Shown piece after piece: positions 36,330-49,545 of a stretch of DNA of 64,000 nt. Within the stretch, counting starts at the first letter, position 1, and every line of letters starts with the position of its first letter. The DNA is from Glycine soja. Lineage: Eukaryota; Streptophyta; Magnoliopsida; Fabales; Fabaceae. The notes below the pieces were generated by a model that saw nothing but the letters and a program-made list of their open reading frames with translations, made no database searches and was not told where the DNA came from. The translations under genes were made by a program, and so were the position numbers. Location: the NCBI RefSeq assembly GCF_004193775.1, contig NC_041005.1, positions 12,526,501 to 12,590,500 on the forward strand, read 5' to 3'.

Positions 36330-37330
36330 CAAAATTCTCTCACACCATAAATCCAAACCAAAGCACAAAACAAGGAACAATAGTTCAAAAAAAGTCCCCA
36401 ATTAAATCAACACAAAGGACTTGTTGAAACCAGAACACAACAAAAATCAATCAATCAGTCAAAAACAATATATTACCTAAATAAAAAAGACAAGGCATGA
36501 AAGAAAGGAGAAATTCATAGTACACAATTGAGTATCAAAATAGTGTTACCTCCACGAAGAATTGCACGATGAAGTTGTCAAATCTATGAGTGATGGAAAG
36601 GAACCCTAGTGAGTGCATGGAAGATTGAGTGAGGGAGAAGTAGGTCCAGATCCACTCTACCACTAAGGTATCAACCATCTCTCAAAATAATTGTTCCATC
36701 TTGTGTTGCAACAGCCACTCAATCAATAGAAAAACAAACAATGCTCCAAAAAATCCCAATCAAATCACCACAAAAAAGTATTTGTCGAAGCCTAAACACC
36801 CAAAAAAATATAAATAAAACAATCACTCAAAAGCAATAGATTACCTAAATGAAAAATAAAATACATGGATTAAAATGTGGAAAATTTAAAGTATATAATT
36901 AAGTTATCAAAACAATGTTACCTCAATGGAGAATTGCTTGATGAAGTGTTGAAGTCAAGATGTGAGATTTAGATCCAGATTGTCACTAAGGCAACAACTG
37001 TCACCTAGAATCACTGCTCTATCTGGTGTAGTAGCCAATGATGTTGGAATCATAGTCCAAATTGTATGAACGTTTGATTCAATGATTTTTGAAGAAACAT
37101 ATATATTGCATCGTTGTTGGGATTGTTGGAGTGTGAGATTAGAGTAAATTTGCACTCTTTCATGTGGGATCTGTGATCCTATCCACCCTAATTCCTCATG
37201 TCATTGTTGGATATAGTGTTGCAACTTGTGTTGTTGTCAAACAACCTTTGTTCTCAAAGCTGCTGGCCTCCTAGTACTCTTCTATCTGCGCTCTTTGTCT
37301 ACCATAAGGAATTAGGGTTGCACTTGTTCT
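36330..37330 (-). ncRNA. Candidate spliced non-coding transcript, U2
   Basis: Same promoter and GTAACA/TTTAG intron signals as the U1 copy. The second acceptor reads TTTAG/GTAATATATTG (U1: GAAATATATTG). Confidence 0.33.
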
Positions 37331-37357
37331 TGGACTTTCACGGCTGATGACACTTAG

Positions 37358-37406
37358 CATTTATAAGAGAAATTGGTGGGTCTTAGGGTTTCAAGGGAAT
37401 TGGGCC
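37358..37406 (-). promoter_or_regulatory. Site II, telo-box and TATA promoter (U2)
   Basis: GGCCCAA, AAACCCTAA and CTTATAAATG in the same order and spacing as U1. Confidence 0.5.
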
Positions 37407-38399
37407 AATTTTTTTTTTCTTTTTTAAATTTGATTTGTTAGGCCTTAATTAGAGTCCAATTTAGTTTTTTTTTAAATGCAAAATATTACATATAATATAA
37501 TAAATAAAGAAGAAGAGTAATAATGAATATAATAGTATTATAAATGTAATTAACTAACAAAAAAATAAAACATAACAAAGAATATATTAATATGATATAA
37601 AAAAATAAAGAAAAATAGAAATAAAAGTTATATATTATATATAAGTATTTTAGGTAGGAAAATGTTGGATCTTATGATCCAAATCACATCCCCACCACCA
37701 CCTCTTGATCCTAGGTAAGATCTTGATTTCAACAACCATGGTAGCAACAAATACCAAATTGAAGGATAAAATGTAAAGAGGTTTAATTGAGTAACACTAT
37801 AGACACTAGATCTAAAAGAACTCTCCATGTAAAATCAAGGTTGTAGTCCAGATGCATCAAGATCCAACTTTTCTTCGCACAAGAGCAAGGTTGTAGCAAA
37901 GATGAGTTGACAAAGACACATTGGGGTTAAGTGAGATCCAACCAATGGCTCTAGGTATTGTCTTTATGTGGCAGAAAAAAGGTCAAGGCAAGAGGGAGAA
38001 AAGAGCATCATCTTCAAAAAAAGAGATCCAATCATCTCAAAATTGCTTTATCAATTTTGAATCCTCAAAGAATAAACATTATTATATAGAGCAAACAACT
38101 CTTACAATCTCATGGACAAAGTGGGTTTAGAACGTACTGCTATAATATTAGGGGCAAAATGATTTTAGAATGTAAAAAACAATGAGTAATATCATATGCT
38201 AAGTTGGACATTGGTTACAACCATGGGTGATAGATATGATCAACTCATACAATAAAATTATAAGATAAATTGTTTTTGTTCGAGGAGGGTTCATATAACA
38301 TACTAATTGTGAAGTCATTCAACTTAATCTTATAACTTTGTCAATAGACATTCTCTAATATTTTTGAAGAATCCAATATATTGTTCAATAAAGTATTTT

Positions 38400-39760
38400 A
38401 CTTATTGACGTTAAATAGATAATTTTAAAAAAAAAATTGCTATAAAAGCATAGAAATATAAAGTAAATAATAGGATCCTAGGATAATTTTGGATAAAAGA
38501 GAAAATTGAAATTTTCATTTAAGGATATTCTGTTATTAGAGTTTCTGTTTTCATGAAAAATTATATCTTTTCCATTATTTCTTATTTTCTTTTAGAATTA
38601 AATTATTTTTATTTATAAATAAAATTTAACATTTCTTTCCTTTTCCTCTTGATGTCTTCACCAAAAGATACCTCACATACTTATTTTTAGATTATTAACA
38701 AATATTTTATTTATTCACATTAACTAGTCAATAAATTATTTAAAAGGTTGCTATGAATGAATAGGAACAAAAGGAAAATTATAAGATCCTAGTAATAATT
38801 TTGGATAAGAAAGGAAGGAATTGAGATTTTTTTATAAAAATTATCATATCACTTTTCGATTTTTCTTGTTTGTTTGTAGAAAAAAATATATTTTGCATTT
38901 ATAAAAAAATTAACCGCTCTTTTCTTTTCCTCCTAATTTTTTCATGAATAGATACAGTAACATTTTGTTTTTAGATTGTTATAAAATTATTCATTTATTG
39001 ATATTAACCGTTAAACTTTTCTTATGAAGTTTACTACATGTAAAAGCATAGGAATGAAATAAAGTAATTTGTACAATCCTAGTGATAAATTTAGATAAAA
39101 AGGAAAGGTGAAATTTTAATTCAAAGTAAATATTCTATTAATTAACATATATTTTTACAATATTAGATAACTTTTCTCTTATTCCTTATTCTCTCTTAGC
39201 AAATAATTTTTTTGGTTGTTAACTAAAATTTTGAACTGTCTTTCACTTTTCTCCTAGATTCTTCATGAAAAGATAGGTCAATTTTTTTTATATTGTTATA
39301 AAATTATTTATTCATTCACATTAATTAGTTAAAAAATTTAAAAGGTTTCTATGAAAGCATAGGAATAAAAAGTAAATAATAAAATGCCAGTGATAATTAT
39401 AGATAAAATATAAAGGAAGATAAAATAAATATTTTATTATGATTTCTTTCTAAATAAACATATTATATAGCTTTCCCTTTATTTCTTATTTTCTTTAATA
39501 AAATATTTTTTTATTTGTAAATAGAAATTTAACATCTATTTTCTCTTCTTCCTAATTTATTCAGGATACCTTAAAATTTTTGTTTTTAGATTGTTATAAA
39601 ATGTTTTTTTTCACATTTATTAGTTAAAAAATAATTTGAAAGTTTTTTTTATTGAAGCATAAGAATAAAAAGTAAATAATCAGATCCTAATACGATAATT
39701 TAAGAAAAAAATAAAGGAATGTAAAATTTTCATTTAAAGTAAATATTCTATTATTTCAGT
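38400..39760. repeat. Old tandem repeat of about 310 bp (U2)
   Basis: Counterpart of U1 19895-21310, with only one TTATCATATCACTTTTCGAT block instead of two. Confidence 0.72.
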
Positions 39761-40039
39761 TTTCAGAATTTCAACGCACAAAATGAAGAAAAAATAAATT
39801 ATTGCTTTGGAAATAATAGTACTTTTTGAGTTCTCAAAACATGCACTTAATCCGACTAGCACAATTTAGAGTAACTTTGAGATATAAATTATGGAAATAG
39901 AATTGTTTTTTGAAAACCAATGTGCAGCATCATATCCGGTGCTTAGTGAAGCAGTACTACTGATTTCACAAGGCAAAGCCAAACTCATGAGAATGCTTGC
40001 TAATAACAAAGTGGAGGGAAATTAAATGCTTCACATGCT

Positions 40040-40167
40040 AATAAGTCACAGTATCAGATATATAAGGCTGTAATGAGGCAATGAAAAGAGAATAAGAAGA
40101 AATACAGTTTTCCTTTCCTTACCTTTTCTGAGGCTGTAATAAGTCACAGTATCAGATATATAAGGCT
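40040..40167. other. Deletion with templated 30-bp insertion at the U2 end
   Basis: U1 and U3 continue after CCTTACCTTTTCT into the 50-codon frame. U2 instead has GAGGCTG and a 30-bp copy (40138-40167) of TAATAAGTCACAGTATCAGA and the bases after it, present at 40040-40069, running straight into the U3 start. About 240 bp with the open frame and its TATA box is gone. Confidence 0.85.
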
Positions 40168-42230
40168 TTAATTACAGTCATGGACCAGATATACTAGTAC
40201 TATTTAATTTAACAGTCTTAATTAACAAGTTAGATTTCCTTACACTACACTACTTTCTTTTTATATGACAAAATAGTTTAAAATATGCATTCAAACATTC
40301 TGTTTTTACCAAATAAGTCAAATGCAAAAGTGAGATGAGGATTAATTTTGACATGTAAATATCGCTTTTGAGAATTTAAATAACATAGGAGTATACACCC
40401 AAAAAATTAAGTAACTTAGGATCGAGTATTGATATGAATCATTAATGGTTGAAAACAAGCACTCGTGGCTATTTAGTAAAGGAATCTTACTGCTTAGAGA
40501 GCACTGAAATTTTGAAAGATAAACTATTTAACTAGCTCCAAAATCTCATAAATTCTAATAGTAGCATTTTGAGTTTGCCTAATTATAATAGGCAAAATAA
40601 GTGGGCACCGTTTTGTACTGTGAACATGGAAAGAAAGAGTCATAACAAGTTTACTTAGGCTTATAGGGATATTCATATTCTGCGTCACACCAATTCACCC
40701 AAGAATGTTGGGAGAACAAAATTAAGAGCACACCCAAAGGAAAATAGACTGTTAAATTACCACCTAATTTTCTTGTTTTTGTTTTTTAAGTTTGGCTGCG
40801 TGGGGATCTCTTTGTTGTTTGCCTAAAATTGAAAGGTGCTATACCCAATATTTAATTTTCACATGTCCTAATGTAGTCGTTAATGAAAAAATGATATAGA
40901 ATATAGTGCTTGTTTACAATGATGAATATAATTTTTTTTATTAATTAAAAAATTTATTTGATCGTGCGATAAATAAGCTTTTTTAGTAATTTTTTAATAT
41001 TTTTTACAATATTACTTGAAATAACATTTTCAAAAATATTAGTTTTTATTTTTTAATATTTTTTATTTTTATCCTCATTATATTTATTCAATTTTAAAAA
41101 AAATAAATCATCATAAATTTATTATTTTTCTATCATTTTATATTTTTAAACTACTTTAATAATTATTTTTTATCAAATATTTATAATTTAACAAATTAGT
41201 TTTTCTTTATATGATTAGTAGTTCATAAATAACGAATGAGTTAATTGCATTAACTCATGGGTAGATATGGCTAACATATTTTTGTAATTAGTCTCCTGGA
41301 GCACGTCACCTTCACCCATAATTATCTTCATTGGTCTTTTTAAATTTGAAATGCTTAAATGGCGGACATGTATTATATTTAATTTGCAAAATGTTAAGAT
41401 AGACAAAATTTTGGTGAGATATGAAGGAATTAATAAAACAAGATTGTTTGTTTGTTAATATACGAAAGAAATTAAGTGATTAACAGAGTTGCTAATACAA
41501 TACAAGTTGCACCATAGTTTGGCACAACTATAGCTTATGTTTAATTTTGCGGCGGGGTCAAGGAAATTCAGTAAATTTTCATGAAGCTATTTTGTATGTC
41601 TTTCTACTGTTTTAATAATATCAAGAATTGATTATACTTCTCAAAATTAAGGTAATACCATAAAAAATATTTATTTATTATTTTCCTTTCATCATAAAAT
41701 AGTAATTGATTATTTCTTATTATAAATCTAATCCAAACCCACTGCTTATCATATGTACTACATGATAGGATGGTAATGATCAACCCTAATAATAAAACCC
41801 TATCTTATGATATGTAGAAAAAGATAATAAAGTAAATTTAATAAATATTTTGGAATAAAAATGAAATAAAATATAAGAAGCTGAAAGTTAAAATATTATA
41901 TTTTACAAAAATAAACTTATTTACCAAAGGTTATTAATGGGATCAAACATACTTTTTTAACTAATAAAAAAACTAAAAAATAACTTAAAATACTTGTTAA
42001 ACATATTAAAGAAAGAAACTCATAAAAAATACTCATAGTAGTTGCATAAACTTTACCCTTTAATCTCTATACTTAAAAATCATATCATTTAGTTTTATTA
42101 TAAACTAGTCTTGTTTGGTTAGCGTTTTTTAGTTGTTCATGGACACCAACGTGATAAAGCTGTTTAACAGGGAAATAGAAATTAACACTAAAGCATTAAT
42201 CTAGTTGTTCATGGATAATTAACAGGAAAA
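40168..42230. other. AT-rich block at the start of U3, no gene seen
   Basis: Counterpart of 1352-3420, almost identical to the U4 block. A 63-codon minus-strand frame (41215-41406) has no recognisable motif and is interrupted in U1 and U2. Confidence 0.6.
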
Positions 42231-42344
42231 TAAAAATATTGTTCGTTGCACCAACAACATAGCAAAAAAAAAAAAATGTTTGTTGCACCAGCAACATATT
42301 AACAGCAAAATGATAAAGACAGCCTACTCACTGTCACCATCTTC

Positions 42345-43714
42345 CTAATCTTCCTGCCTCCTGATTATGATATCCCAAAATTTTTCATAATACCTATAAT
42401 AAATAGAGATTTCATCTCCATCATCAAAATCCATTTCTTGAAGAAAATCATACCATGGTTGGACAACACCTTTTCCACCAATGGCAGGATTCAGCGTTTC
42501 AACTTTCCATTGCAGTGGGGGGCCATGCCGCCTTAAGACTGTCATGTGGTTGCCGCAAGCTCTAAGAGGAACTTCTGTACAATGGGGGAGTTTCTGTAAT
42601 TTCGAAAAAATTAATTTTTAAAATGGTAAAAATGTGTTTAAAGAGATTAAGATATGATGAAAGTCAGCTTAACATGGGTTCAGGATGATCTAGCATTTCC
42701 TGAGTAAGTTAAAGAGTCCATATGTGCTTCCTGGATGAATGCCTCTGCCTGCCACAAGTTTGCCGCTCCAGTGGTGGTATGAAATGTATGTCAAAAACAG
42801 AGTGATGGTCACATGCAAAGAAGTTGATGCTGGTTGACTCATAAAATTTCAAATCTTTCCAGAAGCTTTGGAGTCCATTTGCTAAATACACTTTATCTTT
42901 ACGTTGTCTGGCTCGTACTTCATAAATGGCTCCATTGTATTTGAGATGAACCATCTCAGGATAGTTTCGTGCCCATTGAGTATGATAAAAGGCTGGAAGT
43001 TGTATGGTATTCTGAAAAAAAAGTGAGAAATATAAATGCATGTATATGTAACAATAATAGTAATGGAAGAATTGAGAAAAAAGATGACCTTGTCATTATT
43101 GAAGGCAACGATAAATTGCATGATCAGTGGTGGTCGCATGATGACATTTTTCCTCTGTAATCACAGGGATATAAAACCAAATGTCAAAAGAAACTTGTCA
43201 AGCAAAGGAAAATTATGAAATGACAGGGATGCACAATATAAAGGTTTGTAAACAAAACACCAAAAAAGAAAAACAGTGGAAAGGACTAATGTGCATACAA
43301 ATGGAAACCAAATGAAAGGCAAAGACATTAAACGAAAAAACAGAACAACGACAACAATAGAACAAAACGAAAGTGGAAAACAAAAACAAAAATGATAGCC
43401 ATGCACATAAAAGTTAGAAAAGAAACGACCAAGCCATGCACATAAAAATTAGAAAAGAAACGACCAAGGAGGGCCGGACACCTTCAAGTCCAGTTTTGTT
43501 TTTAAACTTGAAAAAGAAAGTAAGGAAAATGACACGACAAAAAACAACGGCATTGCAGAAAACCACTAAACCACGTGCATCAGACACATAGCAGAAAAAT
43601 CGCAAACCAAAAACCCATGAAAATGAAAATAAACACAACAAAAAGGTAGGTGCTGTGAAGAGAAGAGTAGAAGTTATTTACCTCAGTTGATGCGGTTGAG
43701 GATGCGGTGCTCAT
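42345..43714 (-). pseudogene. Two-B3-domain protein gene, U3 copy (best preserved)
   Basis: Exon 1 43682-43714 (MSTASSTASTE, then GTAAAT), exon 2 43089-43154 (22 codons, RKNVIMRPPLIM), exon 3 from 43011 after an intact TTTTTTCAG, exon 4 42345-42593 after ATTACAG. Exons 1 to 3 join in phase 0. Exon 3 gives the first B3 domain: QLPAFYHTQWARNYPEMVHL, YEVRARQRKDKVYLANGLQ, FYESTSINFFACDHH, FDIHFIPP. Exon 4 gives the second. A TAA at 42709-42711 replaces the Gln codon seen in U1. Unless splicing avoids it, the second domain is lost. It may be a gene captured by the Helitron, or an unrelated neighbour of it. Confidence 0.7.
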
Positions 43715-44554
43715 TTTTTGTATGGCGTGAAAGCAGAGTTTGGACAGAGGAATGAAAAAGGATTTGCAGAAGAAAGTAGATGATAAGCCTTTAGTGTGGT
43801 ATTTAATGTTTGCTTCTTTCCAATGTCGCACGGTTGTAAATAAATGTGATATCAATAACTGTGAATTGAAGAAGTACGAACTAGATGAAGAGTTTTTGTT
43901 CGAATTTGAAGCCTAAGACCGTTGGTATTGTAGGGCAGTAACTGTCTAAATTTATCTTGGGCCAAGATATGAGCATTGGGCCAACTTCTAGAATTGATTG
44001 TTAACATTTCATTTTTTATGTATTGTAGAGGGGGTATGAACGACTTATTTAAAGGTGATTATGTCATCTTGCATAACTGCATTTTTTTAATGTGGTTTTT
44101 TTGTGTAAAATAAGAATGATGTTGGTTTGAAGGAATGCAATATATGCAGCATGATGTGCTACATTTGGACGATTGGCATGAACGATTTTTAAAAAATATT
44201 GTTTCAAGCATAATTATCATATAAGCAGTAACATATGAACGCTAGATATTTCATCATTGAACTTCAGCAATTAAAATTTCTATATTTCGCAGAGAAATAA
44301 AGAAAATTTGTTCAAGTAAATGTCAAAGCAAATGTTAAGTTGTGATAAACTGCTAAATAATATAATGTTAAGTAAATGAAGTTATAAATGGAAGATATTA
44401 ATGTGGTGATTAAGATTGCATACCTGACAATGTTAAATTTAACATTGTAATATATGATATCATCTTTGGTTGTATGTTAGAATGTATATAAGTAAGATTA
44501 CAGTTTGGAATTATTGCCAATAGATAGTACAATTTCTTGTTTGAAAATTTAGAG

Positions 44555-46080
44555 TTACCTTGTAAGATTTTTGAAAACCTCTTTGAAGACTACATTAGTA
44601 GTAGAAGTCATATTTTTTTGGTCTTTATCATGAATAAGAACTTTTAATCCTTGCCTTGAATTGACCCTCGATAATGCAACATATAATTGCCCATGGCTAA
44701 AAACTGGTTTTGGCAAATAAAGCTCAACCATAGAAAGTGATTGGCCCTGAGACTTGTTAATCGTCATTGCATAAGATAGCATGATTGGAAATTGTCTTCT
44801 TAAAAGCTTGAAAGGCCATGGTGATTGTGAAGGTGACATTGACATTCTTGGGATGTAAACATTATCACCAACATTTTTGCCAGAAATGATTTCAGCTGCA
44901 ATGACATGTTTGGCTAGTCTAGTAACTATTAATCTAGTACCATTACAGAGTCCTTGCGTTTGGTCTAAGTTTCTTAGCAACATTATAGGACTACCGATTT
45001 TTAGCTTGATACGATGATTTGGCAGACCAGATGTGTTTAGTGAATTGAGAAATTCAGTTGTGATTGATTGAAAATGCCAACTGTCAATGGTTTCTGACTT
45101 CTCTATATAATCAGAGCTTAAGTATTCCTTTTGTTCACCTATTAAATTTGTTTGAGGTACCATACAAAGTTAAATAGAGAATAAATGCTTAGTAGACCTT
45201 AGTTTTTGTAAATTTCAGATGTGCATAAATACCTGGAATCAAGGAGAGTATATAATCATTGACCTCTTCAACTGTTTCATTGGTGGAAGCTAATATTGCT
45301 CTAGATTTGAAGAAATCAGGATTACTGTGATGTTGATATAAATTTGGAAATGTTGATTTGACTATAGCATCAATGGGGTCATTATATTCAGTAATAAGTA
45401 GGTACTCAGGAATTTCAACAGTAGCATATCCATCATTTTGATTCCCAATAACTCCATCTCCAATATCTAGAATCCACTTTGCAAATTTATTAGTTTCTTG
45501 ATCATCAATTAATTGGGCATTGCCTTGTAAACACATGTTTTTGGTGAGTGTTAAGACTTAACAGGAAGGTCACAGATATGATGAATTGATTGTTGCATTT
45601 ATAATGTCTGAACGACTTCCTCTTGGAATGACTGGTAGAATTTGTCGGAAATCTCCACCAAATACAATAACTTTGCCTCCAAAAATTTTATTGGGATTTT
45701 TTTTCTTTAAGAATGTCTCTTAAAGTTTGATCAAGTGCTTCAAAGCAAAATTTGTGTGCCATGGGTGCTTCATCCCAAATTATCAGATTTGTCTGATTTA
45801 ACAATTCTGCTAGCTGATTTCCTTGAAATATATTGCATATAGAGTCTTCAAAAATTGGCACAGGTATCTTAAATTTGGAATGAGCAGTCCTGCCTCCTGG
45901 CAATAATAAAGAAGCTATGCCGCTAGAAGCAACCATAATCACAATTTGATTTTTTGCCCTCAGTGAACTTGCTAATGTTCTCCATATGTATGTTTTTCCT
46001 GTACCTCCATATCCATATAGAAAAAACATGCCACCTTCATTGTTATTGACAACTTCCATAATTTTGTGATAAATTTTTTT
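44555..46080 (-). pseudogene. PIF1-like Helitron helicase domain (U3)
   Basis: Walker A GYGGTGKT and Walker B LIIWDEAPM at 45688-46059; GGDFRQILPVIPRGSRSD in a shifted frame near 45640; intron 45139-45232; C-terminal motifs to 44555. Stops: TAA at 45558-45560 (in all three units) and a private TGA at 45570-45572 for the Trp of SSYLWPS. Otherwise it is the cleanest helicase copy; the final 202-codon stretch is uninterrupted, with NLIGEQKEY at its start falling partly in intron sequence. Confidence 0.85.
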
Positions 46081-46184
46081 TTGTTCGTCTAGAATAAAAA
46101 ATAAGTTGAGATTTGATAGAAATGAAGAATTAGCGGATGTAAAATTAGAAAATACAGATGGAATTTAACTTTGTTAAATGCAAT

Positions 46185-46974
46185 TTATAATATACAAATT
46201 GGTAGATTACCTGTCATCGATAGAAAAAGATTTTTGAATTCTAATCTAGCCTCATCATTGTTGTAATTAAGTTCAGACAATATCAAGCTATTCTCTAGAC
46301 ATGATGCAGGATTTCCACCCTCAGGATATGGCATTGTAGGATAGTCTCTGAGTGATTTTTGGTTTGGATGCAGAAGTTTTTCAATTTCTAATAATGTTAA
46401 ATTTTTAAGTTGCTCATCATCAATGTGTAATTCTAACAAATGATAAAGGAGATAGTTAAACAATGCATATCTGTGATGTTATTCAATATAGAAAGTTACA
46501 AACTGATTAAAACTAACTTGTGTTCAAAGTTGTTTTTTTATAATGATATGCAATGTCTTCAGCTAACCAATTCCATGTCTGATTCCAAAGTTCTTCAGGT
46601 TTAGTAATGACACCTGATAATAGTATTAACACAAATAATTTCCTCAAATAATTAGCTGTACCCTAGTCCTTAACTTCTTTGATTGCTTCCACAAATTCTC
46701 TGTCATCTTGCAAAAAACCCATTGCTAAGCATGCTTCTCTATATGTAGGGTATAGAACATTTTCAACCGTTCTAATATCTTCAAATGAAGTAGCTCCTTT
46801 ACATGCAGTAAGCATCATTCTTAGATAAAACAATTCACCAGTGGTTGGTGGAACCCATATTAACCTGCCAATTGTATTGTCTTTCTTTCTAAGGTTCCAT
46901 GATCTTGCCTTTTGGTTATAGACAAATTTGGAAACAAATTGTGAATAAGTGAGATTTCTACCCTCTGAAAACAT
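46185..46974 (-). pseudogene. Helitron Rep-helicase linker region (U3)
   Basis: NLTYSQFVSKFVYN, TACKGATSFEDIRTV, YPTYREACLAMGFLQDD (46663-46974), TAG at 46663-46665 for Trp, then ELHIDDEQLKNLTLLEIEKL (46185-46463), where U2 has a stop. Confidence 0.8.
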
Positions 46975-47699
46975 TTATTCTATGATAGATTGGATAGCCA
47001 TTTGAATCTAAAACAGTTTGAGGGTGAAACATTTTTGGGTAAAAACAGCTACACTTGCCTTCTTTCATACATGGAGACTTAGGTTGGAGAATTCCACATG
47101 GTCCATGTACCATATGATTTTGGACTAATGTAAAGAGTTCAGGGTCATTTTCATGTGAAGGAATTTCTGCTGATATTATGTGGTCAATCTCATCGGAAGA
47201 TGGATATTTATTATCTGGATGTAAGAATAGCAATAAATGCACATGAGGAAGTCCTCTTTTTTTTGAAATTCAATTGTGTGCATATCTGCAATTGTTAGCT
47301 AATTGTATTAATAGTGGAACATTAATGTAGAAATTATGTATAATTGTATTATATCAAGGAAAAATTAAAAAGAATAAACAAATGTGTAACTTTAAAAAGC
47401 ATATTAATGGCAAACTCACATGCGACAACTTTTCCAAGCAAGTGTTTTTTTGATAAGTCAAAAAGCATCTGCTCATACTTCAATCTGAAAACACGTGAGA
47501 TAAGATCCGGTCTATCTGTTGGTTTTAGATTCAAAGGTGCAAACACTCTACGGATTTCAGGCCAATTTGGATTACAGGTTAAAGTAATAAAAAGATTTGG
47601 AAAACCCACATGGCTGCATATAGCCATACCATCAAAATAAAGTTGGTGCATATAGCGTGGACTGCCAACAAAGGTTGACGAAAAAATCACTCTTTTTCC
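46975..47699 (-). pseudogene. Helitron Rep, HUH half (U3)
   Basis: Frame 47420-47690 reads YMHQLYFDGMAICSHVGFPN, FITLTCNPNWPEIRR and DRPDLISRVFRLKYEQML, typical of the Helitron Rep endonuclease. A 134-nt intron (47286-47419, GTGAGT to TGCAG) keeps phase into YMHTIEFQ. After an eight-A run the next frame reads RGLPHVHLLLFLHPD, whose HVH is the HUH metal-binding pair. The A-run length leaves the two parts out of frame. It continues to AEIPSHENDPELF and YPKMFHPQTV before the deletion at 46977. This is the only unit with the HUH motif. Confidence 0.85.
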
Positions 47700-48719
47700 G
47701 TTAGAAGATCCTTTACTGCTTCCAGCATCTAATGATGTTTGTAAACTGCAATACTTGTCAACTCTAAGTTTTTTTTATTGTTCCTAATGTAGCTAAGTCT
47801 TTCAGACTCAACCATCGTGTATGCTTCAACAATGAATTGTTGGAATAGTTTTCTAGAATGCAACAAAGTTTGTGCTTCCTTTGATCTGGACTGTAGTCTA
47901 TAAGCAAATCATTCTCTCAGCGTTAGACGATTTCTCTTCCTTTTTCTGCTGCTAGGTGTACAACGGTGAAGTATATCAGGTCTATATCCATATTCACCAT
48001 AAGGGAAGAGTAAAGGGTATTGGAGTCCTAGATAGCTAGAGTGTAATTCATGGATTCTTTGTAATTCTCCATTTTGAGGTTTAACAATAATATTCCTTCT
48101 TGAGTCTGGATCAAAATCACAAACAATTAGAGCAGCAACTTCAGAAACATTTGGGAGATTGTATGTACGACCATCTTTCTCACGTGTAGCTATCAATCTC
48201 AATTTTACATTATCGACTTGAGTATTTGCCAATCTATCCCTGGCCATTCTAAAATTTTTTGCATGAACATTGTACTCATCCAGCATTTGACTTAAAGTTG
48301 AAACAATCTCTGGTTGAATTCCAACATGTTGACTGCAAAAAACAATATAAAAACAGATCCATTGGTGTGACAAAAAATGCTTTCACAATTAGAATACTTC
48401 ATATTTGATAATAAAAGAAACAAAAGAAGTACTACCTCATTGTATTAACTCTATTTTCAATTTCATTCTGCATATCAAAGATATACAATTGTGAAAATTT
48501 TGGTTGCTTTCCAGGCATTGGTAATAAGCTGCCTATTCGATGGCATGGTTGACCCTGAATTCTAATTGTAGGAGGTCCTCTACTTTCATTAATTGATTTG
48601 TCTAGCTTAATACCAGCACACGTAAAGGCAAACATCATGTTGTATGTCCGTATGTTACACTTATAATTTTTACTATCACTCGCTTTACCATCAAACAGAA
48701 GTCGTTCAAGATATCTCAA
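47700..48719 (-). pseudogene. Helitron Rep N-terminal region (U3)
   Basis: RTYNMMFAFTCAGIKLDKS and RIGSLLPMPGKQPKFSQLYI (48432-48719), an intron, then GIQPEIVSTLSQMLDEYNVH, DGRTYNLPNVSEVAALIV and YLGLQYPLLFPYGEYGYR (47909-48373). This is the only copy with that whole stretch. A private TGA at 47909-47911 replaces the Trp of REWFAYRLQS, and the A-run frameshift near 47770 is shared with U1. Confidence 0.83.
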
Positions 48720-49530
48720 ATGCTTAGTGGTATTGACCTTGATTCAGGAAGGTGTTGTTTTGTGGTCAACAACATCTCAAATGTGTGTGAATAAACAAAC
48801 TAAGCATAAACAATGGTCAACAGCATCTCAAATGCTTACTGGTATTGACCTTGATTCAGGAAGGTGTTGTTTTGTGGTCAACAACATCTCAAATGTGTGT
48901 GAATAAACAAACTAAGCATAAACAATGGTCAACAACATCTCAAATGCTTAGTGGTATTGACCTTGATTCAGGAAGGTGTTGTTTTGTGGTCAACAACATC
49001 TCAAATGTGTGTGGATAAACAAACTAAGCATAAACAATGGTCAACAACATCTCAAATGCTTAGTGGTATTGACCTTGATTCAGGAAGGTGTTGTTTTGTG
49101 GTCAACAACATCTCAAATGTGTGTGGATAAATAAACTAAGCATAAACAATGGTCAACAACATCTCAAATGCTTAGTGGTATTGACCTTGATTCAGGAAGG
49201 TGTTGTTTTATGGTCAACAGCATCTCAAATGTGTGTGGATAAATAAACTATGCATAAACAATGGTCAACAACATCTCAAATGCTTAGTGGTATTGACCTT
49301 GATTCAGCAAGGTGTTGTTTTGTGGTCAACAACATCTCAAGTTTGTGTGGATAAACAAACTAAGCATAAACAATGGTCAACAACATCTCAAATGCTTAGT
49401 GGTATTGACCTTGATTCAACAAGGTGTTGTTTTGTGGTTAACAACATCTCAAATGTGTGTGGATAAACAAACTAAGCATAAACAATGGTCAATAGCATCT
49501 CAAATGCTTAGTGGGAAACTTGCTGAGCTT
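48714..49530. repeat. 112-bp minisatellite, U3 copy
   Basis: Same unit, same phase and same number of copies as U1, with scattered substitutions. Its start inside the Helitron N-terminal coding stretch is identical to U1. Confidence 0.95.
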
Positions 49531-49545
49531 TATGACTCTGAGAAA

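Larger units (their letters stand above)
44555..49545 (-). mobile_element. Helitron remnant, U3 copy (most complete)
   Basis: Minus-strand order: minisatellite, N-terminal region, HUH half of Rep, linker, PIF1-like helicase. A deletion of about 540 bp at 46977 removes the Tyr-motif half of Rep and the EATWRIF stretch that U2 keeps. Termini were not identified. Confidence 0.8.
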
